Positions 1 to 6,256 of a stretch of DNA of 7,933 bases are shown piece by piece. Within the stretch, counting starts at the first letter, position 1. Each line of letters starts with the position of its first letter. The position numbers and the translations under genes were made by a program. The stretch is from positions 1 to 7,933 of the forward strand of contig CAMWMY010000049.1 in the NCBI GenBank assembly GCA_947175465.1, in the 5' to 3' direction. A model generated the notes under the pieces. That model was not told the DNA's origin and did not search any database. It saw only the letters and a list, made by a program, of their open reading frames with translations. Origin of the DNA: an uncultured Erysipelotrichaceae bacterium (GTDB taxonomy: Bacteria > Bacillota_I > Bacilli_A > Erysipelotrichales > Erysipelotrichaceae).

Positions 1-46
1 TACACGAGCCTTATCGTCGGCATAGTCATATGTTTATAAGAGACAG
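1..46 (+). other. Sequencing adapter contamination (Illumina P5 tail, i5 index, Nextera Read 1 adapter)
   Basis: Bases 14-46 align without gaps to the 33-base Nextera Read 1 adapter, which ends in the Tn5 mosaic end, with 29 of 33 identities. The mismatches are at 23 (T for G), 24 (A for C), 29 (T for G) and 34 (T for G). Upstream, bases 1-5 (TACAC) match the end of the P5 primer and bases 6-13 (GAGCCTTA) sit exactly where the 8-base i5 index belongs; from memory this is Nextera XT index S521. The right order and spacing of all three parts make a natural origin very unlikely. Genomic sequence therefore begins at about 47, and this end is a contig end. Confidence 0.95.
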
Positions 47-51
47 GAAAG

Positions 52-61
52 AAGGAAGAGG
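52..61 (+). promoter_or_regulatory. Ribosome binding site that fixes the start of the first gene at 63
   Basis: The purine run AAGGAAGAGG lies just upstream of the ATG at 63 and contains Shine-Dalgarno-like AAGGA and GAGG cores. The in-frame ATG at 30 lies in adapter sequence, has no ribosome binding site and would add 11 residues not seen in the DUF5060 domain, so 63 is the supported start. Confidence 0.75.
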
Positions 62-62
62 A

Positions 63-1640
63 ATGGAAAAAGTAGAATGTTGGAAACCAATTATTCTTAC
101 GTTAAAAACGAATAAATTATATAAAAATCCTTTTTTGGATTGCAGCATAATAGCTAAATTTGCAGGTCCACATGAGCAAGTTATTGTTCGTGAAGCATAT
201 TGGGATGGAGGGTGTATTTTTAAAATTTCTTTTGCCCCAACAGAAGTAGGAATTTGGAAATACAGTCTTCAATGTGAAGAAGAGGAAGATATACATCAAA
301 AAATGGGAGAAATTGAATGTATTCCTTATACAGGAAAGCATGCTATTTACCAACATGGTTTTCTTAAAATTAGTGAAGATCATCGTTATTTTACCTTTGC
401 TGATGGAACACCATTTTTTTGGCTAGGAGATACGCATTGGGAATTTGCTTATAGAGAAAAATGGGATGCCTCCAATCACCCTGAAATGAAGAGTATGTTT
501 AAGGGAATGGTAGATCGGCGAATAGAACAAGGATATACAGTATATCAAACGAATTTAAGAAGTGATCTTTTAATGGGAGGAGATAGTCTTTATTGGAAGG
601 AACCCAATGTACCTAATGTTGCATTCTATCAAAATGAATTAGATCGACGCATGTATTATATAGCAGAAAAGGGATTGGTAAATGCATTAGGTTTTGCATG
701 GTTTATGTCTATCGAAAATCAAATAGAAAAATATCAAAATCTTGCACGTTATATTCTTGCTCGTTATGGTGCATTACCAATGGTATGGACAATAGCCGGT
801 GAAGCTGGGGGATATGAAAAATCAAAACAACCATTGTATATAGATGCATGGAGAGAAGTTGCTTTAACTGTTCAAAAATTGGATAGTTACCATCATCCTC
901 GAACTGCTCATTATACAAATGAAAGACCCTTTGCTTCTTATTATCAAAATGAAGACTGGTTTGATTTTACCTTAAACCAAGCTGGGCATGGTGATTTTTT
1001 GGTAAGTGTAGATGATTATAAAGCATTCTTGAAAGAACATAATGATAAGCCATTTATTGAAGGAGAAGCATTTTATGAGTTTTGTTCAACATTAGAAGAG
1101 AATGGAACTCGAATGTGTACAAGTGATATGGTAAGAAGGGTAGCTTATTTGACGATACAAGCAGGTGGCTGTGGCTATACTTATGGAGCCCAGGGTATTT
1201 GGGATAATGTTTGGGAAAAAGGTAGTGAGAATAAAATGGCTATCTTTAATCAATATGATGTACCCTGGTATGAGGCAATTGATGGTGTTGGAGGATATCA
1301 AATGGGATATATGAGAAAATTTTATGAAGATCAAAAATTTTGGAAATTGTACCCATATCATACAGATAATGAGGATATAGGAGATCCCTTTGGTAAGAAG
1401 ATGCCTTTAATAAGTGTAACAAAAGATAAGAAACACTGGGTCTTTTATTATCCTGAATTAACTCGTAAAAGTGGCATTATTTATGGTTTGTCTAATGCAA
1501 TCTATGAAATGCAATGGTTCAATCCTAGAACAGGAATTTATGATGAAAATATAAAAGAAATTCAAATTGAAAATAAAACATGGAAAATACCAATGAAGCC
1601 AGATAAGAAAGACTGGTGTTTGGTATTAAAGGAGAAATAG
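63..1640 (+). CDS. DUF5060-DUF4038 family glycoside hydrolase (apiosidase-like), cytoplasmic
   Basis: Predicted retaining glycoside hydrolase of 525 residues. Residues about 1-75 form a DUF5060-type beta domain (VECW at 4-7, then a WDGG...F.P.E.G.W pattern at about 47-66). Residues about 97-425 form a DUF4038 TIM barrel, opening with HGFLKISEDHRYFTFADGTP and the WLGDTHW motif (120-126). A C-terminal beta domain covers about 430-525. By position the nucleophile is probably Glu335 (PFIEGEAFYE) and the acid/base Glu247 (WTIAGEAGG); GH140 apiosidase uses Asp at the second site. TYGAQGIW (373-380) matches the late-barrel motif of the other hydrolase in this operon. There is no signal peptide or membrane segment, so it should act in the cytoplasm on imported glycosides. 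It is first in the visible operon, 5 nt before the isomerase gene. DUF4038 proteins are diverse, so apiose release is inferred mainly from the neighbours. The start at 63 is chosen because upstream sequence is adapter. Confidence 0.88.
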   Translation: MEKVECWKPIILTLKTNKLYKNPFLDCSIIAKFAGPHEQVIVREAYWDGGCIFKISFAPTEVGIWKYSLQCEEEEDIHQKMGEIECIPYTGKHAIYQHGFLKISEDHRYFTFADGTPFFWLGDTHWEFAYREKWDASNHPEMKSMFKGMVDRRIEQGYTVYQTNLRSDLLMGGDSLYWKEPNVPNVAFYQNELDRRMYYIAEKGLVNALGFAWFMSIENQIEKYQNLARYILARYGALPMVWTIAGEAGGYEKSKQPLYIDAWREVALTVQKLDSYHHPRTAHYTNERPFASYYQNEDWFDFTLNQAGHGDFLVSVDDYKAFLKEHNDKPFIEGEAFYEFCSTLEENGTRMCTSDMVRRVAYLTIQAGGCGYTYGAQGIWDNVWEKGSENKMAIFNQYDVPWYEAIDGVGGYQMGYMRKFYEDQKFWKLYPYHTDNEDIGDPFGKKMPLISVTKDKKHWVFYYPELTRKSGIIYGLSNAIYEMQWFNPRTGIYDENIKEIQIENKTWKIPMKPDKKDWCLVLKEK

Positions 1641-1645
1641 AACAT

Positions 1646-3046
1646 ATGGTAAATATAAAAATTGGGTTAGCCCCTACAAGGAGAAGTATTTTCTCAGCTC
1701 CAGCAGCAGAAGAATATGCAAATCGAATAAGAAAAAAGTTAAAAGAGATGAAGGTTTCTTTTGTGGATATAGATGATATTGCAAATGATGGTTTGTTGCA
1801 TAATGATAAAGATTGTATAGCTATACAAGAAAAGTTTAAAGCAGAAAAAGTTGATGGATTGTTTTGCCCACATGGAAATTTTGGGACTGAGTATGAAGTA
1901 GCAAGATTAGCAAAAGAGCTTAATGTACCTGTTTTATTATGGGGGCCAAGAGATGAAAGACCTGATGAAAAAGGAATTCGTTTAAGAGATAGTCAATGTG
2001 GGTTATTTGCGACAGGCAAAGTATTACGTCGCTTTCAAGTTCCTTTTACTTATTTATGTAACTGTAATTTGGAAGATTCTGAGTTCGAAAGAGGAGTCAA
2101 TAATTTTCTTGCTGTATGTAATGTTGTAAAAACTTTTCGAAAAACTCGAATTCTTCAAATTGGGCCAAGACCATTTGATTTTTGGTCAACAATGTGTAAT
2201 GAAGGAGAATTATTAGAAAAATTTTATATTCAGCTTTCTCCAATTCCTCTTCCAGAATTAACTGCAGAAATAAAAAAAGTAAAAGAAGATAAGATTGAGG
2301 TAGAAAAAACAATAGCTTATTGCAAAGCAAATTTTAACATTGCTATTCACGATGATAAATTAGAGAATGTAGCAGCTTTAAAAGTAGCAATGCGTCATTT
2401 AGCTACTAAATATGGATGTAATGCTATCGCAATACAATGTTGGAATGCACTTCAAGATGAAATAGGAATTATGCCATGTGCTGCAAATAGTTTGTTAAAT
2501 GAAGAAGGATTACCTGTTGTTTGTGAAACTGATATTCATGGTGCGATAACAGCGATCATGGTAGAGGCGGCAGGTATGGATGAAGCAAGATCTTTCTTTG
2601 CAGATTGGACAGTACGTCATCCAGATAATGATAATGCTGAACTGTTGCAACATTGTGGACCTTGGCCAATTTCTTGTGCATCATGTAAGCCTACTATTGG
2701 TTATCCACTTGCTTTCAATTATCCAGGAGCTGTAGAAGCTGCGGCTAAAAAAGGATATATGACACTTTGTCGATTTGATGGAGATAATGGAGAATATTCA
2801 TTATTATTAGGAAATGCTAAAGGTGTGGATGGTCCTTATACCAAAGGAACTTATGTATGGGTGGAAGTGAAAAATTGGAAACGATTAGAAGCTAAAATTG
2901 TAGAGGGACCTTATATTCATCATTGTGTAGGAATTCATAAAGATGTTGTTCCTATTTTGTATGAAGCATGTAAATATATAGGAATTAAACCGGATTTGTA
3001 TGATGATAATGAAGAAGAAGTGAAAGCATATATTCGAGGTGAATAA
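1646..3046 (+). CDS. L-fucose/L-arabinose isomerase family protein, candidate D-apiose isomerase
   Basis: Cytoplasmic aldose-ketose isomerase of the COG2407 (FucI/AraA-like) family, 466 residues, a usual family length. The N-terminal part is Rossmann-like (KIGLAPTRRSIF near residue 5; LFCPHGNFGTEYE at about 72-84). The C-terminal half carries the family signatures: AIQCW (262-266), CETDIHGA (293-300), HCGPWP (336-341), RFDGDNGE (376-383) and HHCVGIH (425-431). Glu294 and Asp296 and a histidine of the last motif are plausible ligands for the divalent metal used by this family. ATG 1646 is preceded by AAAGGAG (1628-1634) at 11 nt; an in-frame GTG at 1616 lies inside the previous gene and lacks a good site. 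The fucose isomerase fold acts on many aldoses, but next to a split transketolase, an FGGY kinase and two DUF4038 hydrolases, D-apiose to D-apulose is the most economical reaction. Alternatives include other aldopentoses or deoxy sugars. Family call strong, substrate inferred. Confidence 0.85.
   Translation: MVNIKIGLAPTRRSIFSAPAAEEYANRIRKKLKEMKVSFVDIDDIANDGLLHNDKDCIAIQEKFKAEKVDGLFCPHGNFGTEYEVARLAKELNVPVLLWGPRDERPDEKGIRLRDSQCGLFATGKVLRRFQVPFTYLCNCNLEDSEFERGVNNFLAVCNVVKTFRKTRILQIGPRPFDFWSTMCNEGELLEKFYIQLSPIPLPELTAEIKKVKEDKIEVEKTIAYCKANFNIAIHDDKLENVAALKVAMRHLATKYGCNAIAIQCWNALQDEIGIMPCAANSLLNEEGLPVVCETDIHGAITAIMVEAAGMDEARSFFADWTVRHPDNDNAELLQHCGPWPISCASCKPTIGYPLAFNYPGAVEAAAKKGYMTLCRFDGDNGEYSLLLGNAKGVDGPYTKGTYVWVEVKNWKRLEAKIVEGPYIHHCVGIHKDVVPILYEACKYIGIKPDLYDDNEEEVKAYIRGE
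3036..3042 (+). promoter_or_regulatory. Ribosome binding site deciding the transketolase N-subunit start
   Basis: GAGGTGA overlaps the last codons of the isomerase gene and stands 5-6 nt before ATG 3048. The alternative in-frame GTG at 3039 is part of this site itself, so it cannot be the used start. Confidence 0.75.
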
Positions 3047-3047
3047 A

Positions 3048-3866
3048 ATGGATAAATTAACAAGAAAAAGCTATGAACTAAGAAGAGATATTATTGAAAT
3101 GATATATAAATCAAAAGCAGGACATATTGGAGGGGATCTAAGTGTTATCGATATTTTAACCGTATTATATTATGATGTTATGAATATTTGTCCAGAAAAC
3201 TTTACAGATGATAATCGTGATCGCTTTTTATTAAGTAAGGGACATTGTGCAGATGCCTTATTTGTAGTTTTGGGTGATCAAGGATTTTTTGATAAACAGG
3301 AAGCCATTGATACCTTTTCACAATATAAATCAAAATTTATTGGACATCCAAATACAGAAGTAAATGGAATTGAAATTAATTCAGGCTCTTTAGGCCATGG
3401 TTTATCTGTAGGAGTAGGTATGGCATTAGCTGCTAAAATGGATAAAAAAACATATCGAACTTATGTAGTATTAGGAGATGGTGAAATGGCAGAAGGCTCT
3501 AATTATGAGGCAATGATGGCTGCTCATCAATATCAATTAGATAATTTATGCGCGACGATAGATTTCAATAATTTACAGATTAGTGGGACAATTGATGAAG
3601 TAATGTCCAGTGTATCGATAGCAGAGAAGTTTGCTTCTTTTGGATGGAATGTAATTGAAGTAGAAGATGGGAATAGTTGCAAACAGCTTTTAAAAGCTTA
3701 TCAAGAAGCAAAACAATGTAAAGGAAAACCTTCGGTAGTAATTGCACACACGGTAAAAGGAAAAGGGGTATCCTTTATGGAAAATCAAAAGGCGTGGCAT
3801 CATGGAGTTATGAATCAAGAACAATATAAACAAGCTGTTCAAGAGCTTGAGGAGGTTTTATCATGA
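3048..3866 (+). CDS. aptA: Transketolase N-terminal (TPP-binding) subunit, candidate apulose-4-phosphate transketolase subunit A
   Basis: N-terminal half of a split transketolase (COG3959), 272 residues, normal for the family. Visible features are KAGHIGG with His26, SKGHC with His66, IGHPN with His100, GSLGHGLSVGVGMA (113-126), the thiamine diphosphate/Mg motif GDGE (143-146) ending at FNN (173-175), and a C-terminal KAWHHG with His251/252. These match the conserved histidines and cofactor ligands of transketolases. It needs the next gene's product to make an active alpha2beta2-type enzyme. The isomerase stop is 1 nt upstream, and its own stop overlaps the next start by 4 nt, so stoichiometric expression by translational coupling is likely. 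In the apiose route this enzyme transfers the ketol unit of apulose 4-phosphate to glyceraldehyde 3-phosphate, giving xylulose 5-phosphate and dihydroxyacetone phosphate. The symbol rests on operon context; a general pentose-phosphate transketolase is the alternative. Confidence 0.88.
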   Translation: MDKLTRKSYELRRDIIEMIYKSKAGHIGGDLSVIDILTVLYYDVMNICPENFTDDNRDRFLLSKGHCADALFVVLGDQGFFDKQEAIDTFSQYKSKFIGHPNTEVNGIEINSGSLGHGLSVGVGMALAAKMDKKTYRTYVVLGDGEMAEGSNYEAMMAAHQYQLDNLCATIDFNNLQISGTIDEVMSSVSIAEKFASFGWNVIEVEDGNSCKQLLKAYQEAKQCKGKPSVVIAHTVKGKGVSFMENQKAWHHGVMNQEQYKQAVQELEEVLS

Positions 3867-4798
3867 ATACAATTACCAATCGTCAAGCAATCTGTGATAT
3901 TTTATTAGAAAAAGCAAAAAAAGATAAAGATATTATAGTCGTTTGTTCTGATTCTCGTGGTTCAGCATCCTTAACACCTTTTGCTCAAACATTTCCTGAA
4001 CAATTTGTAGAAGTTGGTATTGCAGAGCAAAATTTGGTTGGTATTTCAGCAGGACTAGCAGCATGTGGAAAAAAAGTATTTGCTGCTTCACCTGCGTGCT
4101 TTCTTACAACGCGTAGTTATGAACAAGCGAAAGTTGATATAGCATACTCTCATACCAATGTTACATTAATTGGAATCAGTGGTGGTGTTAGTTATGGTGC
4201 ATTAGGAATGACACATCATTCTTGTCAAGATTTTGCTGCTATGTCAGCATTAACAGGAATGCGTGTTTATATTCCAAGCGATCGTTTTCAAACACAAAAA
4301 TTAATAGCTGCTTTGCTCGAAGATAAAGAGCCGGCCTATGTCCGCATTAGTCGATCAGCTACTGAAGATGTGTATAATGAAAGTATGGAATTTAAGTTAA
4401 ATAAAGCTACTGTATTAGGAGAAGGGAAAGATGTTTTATTAGTGGCTTGTGGAGAAATGGTACCATATGCAAAAAAAGCAATGGAAGAATTAAATCAAAA
4501 GGGTATTTCTACAGGGCTTATCGATATGTATTGTTTAAAACCATACGATGCTGAAACTTTATTACAACAAGCCAAAGATGTAAAACTTGTAGTTACGATA
4601 GAAGAGCATGCACCACAAGGAGGCTTAGGAAGTATGAGTGCACATGTATTATCAAAGTATTGCCCTAAGCGCTTAGTTACTCTAAGTTTACCTGATGAAC
4701 ATTTGATTTCTGGGACTAATAAAGAAATATTTGAGTATTATGGTTTGGATACGAAAGGAATTGTTCAAGCGGTGAAAAAGGCATTATGCATTATATAG
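3863..4798 (+). CDS. aptB: Transketolase C-terminal subunit, candidate apulose-4-phosphate transketolase subunit B
   Basis: C-terminal half of the split transketolase (COG3958), 311 residues: pyrimidine-binding domain (about 1-170) and transketolase C domain (about 185-311). VGIAEQN carries Glu55, the residue that activates the aminopyrimidine of TPP across the dimer interface. THH at 117-119 matches the catalytic His after the substrate loop, and RISRS (161-165) provides candidate phosphate-binding arginines. The C domain shows VLLVACGEMV (191-200) and IEEHAPQGGLGS (246-257). The loop before THH reads GALGM rather than the usual GEDG-x, suggesting non-standard substrate preference. A very strong ribosome binding site, GAGGAGGTT (about 3849-3857), precedes ATG 3863, which overlaps the stop of the N-subunit gene. 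Substrate is inferred from the adjacent isomerase, kinase and DUF4038 hydrolases. Confidence 0.88.
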   Translation: MNTITNRQAICDILLEKAKKDKDIIVVCSDSRGSASLTPFAQTFPEQFVEVGIAEQNLVGISAGLAACGKKVFAASPACFLTTRSYEQAKVDIAYSHTNVTLIGISGGVSYGALGMTHHSCQDFAAMSALTGMRVYIPSDRFQTQKLIAALLEDKEPAYVRISRSATEDVYNESMEFKLNKATVLGEGKDVLLVACGEMVPYAKKAMEELNQKGISTGLIDMYCLKPYDAETLLQQAKDVKLVVTIEEHAPQGGLGSMSAHVLSKYCPKRLVTLSLPDEHLISGTNKEIFEYYGLDTKGIVQAVKKALCII

Positions 4799-6237
4799 TA
4801 AGTATTGATCAAAGTACCCAAAGTACCAAAGCACTTTTGTTTGATCATAAGGGAAATATTGTGAAGAGAGTCGATAAGAAACATAAGCAAATTATTAATG
4901 AATTAGGATATGTTTCTCATGATCCTATGGAAATCTATCGAAATACCATAGAAACAGTAAAAGAATTAATTGCTACTAGTCATATTGATAAGAATCATAT
5001 TAAAGCATTAGGTATTAGTAATCAAAGAGAAACAACGGTAATATGGGATACATATGGAAAGCCATTAGCCGATGCTGTTGTTTGGCAATGCTCAAGAGCT
5101 AGTGAGATTGTAAAACGATATGAGGCATACAAAGATGAAATTTATCGTATTACAGGATTAGTTTTATCTCCTTATTTTCCTGCTAGTAAAATGAGATGGT
5201 TAATCGAAAATATAAAACCTAGTGAGGGGAAATATTTTTTCGGGACTATCGATACTTGGTTAATCTATTGTTTAACAAATAAAACTTCTTATAAAACAGA
5301 TGTATCCAATGCTTCAAGAACACAGCTTTTTGATATTCATACAGAAACTTGGTCAAAACGCTTGTGTACATTATTTGGAATTGATGTAACATCTTTACCA
5401 GAAGTATGTGATAGTAATGCTTGTTTTGGATATACAGATTTTGAAGGATATCTTGATTCGAAAATTCCCATTTATGGCGTTTTAGGGGATTCACATGCAG
5501 CGTTATATGGGCAAGGCTGTCATAAAGAAGGACAAGTAAAAGCGACGTTAGGTACAGGATCTTCTATCATGATGAATATTGGTAAAGATTATAAAAAAAG
5601 TGAGCATGGATTAACGACTTCATTGGCATGGAAAATAGATGGAGTTACAGAATATGTTTTTGAAGGGAATATCAATTATGCAGGCGCCATTATTTCATGG
5701 CTTCAAAATGACTTGGGATTGATAACATATCCTGATGATACTATAGATGCAATTTATAAGAGTAATATTGAAGACGAAACAATATTAGTACCAGCTTTTT
5801 CGGGACTTTCAGCTCCTTATTGGAATGAAGATGTGCGGGCAATGTTTTATGGAATGAGTCGTACAACAAAGAAAAATGAATTAATTAAAGCATCAATAGA
5901 AAGTATTGCTTATCAGATTAGCGATGTACTACATGCGATGGCTAGAGATAGTGGTCTTACTTTGACAGAGGTAAAAACAGATGGTAGACCTAGTAAAAAT
6001 ATGTATTTGATGCAATTTTTAAGTGATATGGCAAGAACAACGGTCTTAGCATCGGCACAGGAAGAATTATCAGCAATTGGTGTTGCCTATTTAGCTGGAA
6101 TTACAGCTGGTATATATAAAAAAGAAGAAATATTTGCACATAGACAATACGAAGTTTATCACTGCAAAATGGAAATGGATACATGGAAAAAACGTATGGA
6201 TCGATGGTATCATGCAATCCAGGTATTATTAAAATAA
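4786..6237 (+). CDS. FGGY-family carbohydrate kinase (glycerol kinase-like), candidate D-apulose kinase
   Basis: ATP-dependent sugar kinase of the FGGY family, 483 residues, closest in motif pattern to glycerol kinase (about 500). N-lobe: DQSTQSTK (8-15, phosphate loop), HDPMEI (45-50), NQRETT with Arg81 and Glu82, VVWQCSR with Trp100, SPYF with Tyr130, GTIDTWLI (153-160) and SNASRT (174-179). The catalytic-base motif is GDSHAA with Asp235. C-lobe: TLGTGSS (254-260), PAFSGLSAPYW (336-346) and TDGRPSKN...LMQFLSD (398-414). Glycerol kinase has GDQQAA at the base motif, so the substrate-contacting Gln is Ser236 here, arguing against glycerol. ATG 4786 overlaps the transketolase gene by 13 nt and has only a weak site (AAGG at 4778-4781), so coupling is likely. 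In context the expected reaction is D-apulose + ATP to D-apulose 4-phosphate. Xylulose, ribulose or erythrulose kinase remain possible. Confidence 0.88.
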   Translation: MHYIVSIDQSTQSTKALLFDHKGNIVKRVDKKHKQIINELGYVSHDPMEIYRNTIETVKELIATSHIDKNHIKALGISNQRETTVIWDTYGKPLADAVVWQCSRASEIVKRYEAYKDEIYRITGLVLSPYFPASKMRWLIENIKPSEGKYFFGTIDTWLIYCLTNKTSYKTDVSNASRTQLFDIHTETWSKRLCTLFGIDVTSLPEVCDSNACFGYTDFEGYLDSKIPIYGVLGDSHAALYGQGCHKEGQVKATLGTGSSIMMNIGKDYKKSEHGLTTSLAWKIDGVTEYVFEGNINYAGAIISWLQNDLGLITYPDDTIDAIYKSNIEDETILVPAFSGLSAPYWNEDVRAMFYGMSRTTKKNELIKASIESIAYQISDVLHAMARDSGLTLTEVKTDGRPSKNMYLMQFLSDMARTTVLASAQEELSAIGVAYLAGITAGIYKKEEIFAHRQYEVYHCKMEMDTWKKRMDRWYHAIQVLLK

Positions 6238-6244
6238 ATATACA

Positions 6245-6251
6245 AGGAGGG
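6245..6251 (+). promoter_or_regulatory. Near-perfect ribosome binding site for the last operon gene
   Basis: AGGAGGG lies 5-6 nt before ATG 6257 in the 19-nt gap after the kinase stop. It is among the strongest sites in the operon, suggesting independent and efficient initiation of the second hydrolase. Confidence 0.8.
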
Positions 6252-6256
6252 AATTT

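Noticed and set aside
30..62. ATG at 30 as the start of the first gene
   Set aside because: It lies inside the adapter sequence, has no ribosome binding site, and its extra 11 residues come from adapter and ribosome-binding-site bases.
1616..1645. GTG at 1616 as start of the isomerase
   Set aside because: It overlaps the preceding gene, has no good ribosome binding site, and MVNIKIGLAP from 1646 begins the conserved domain directly.
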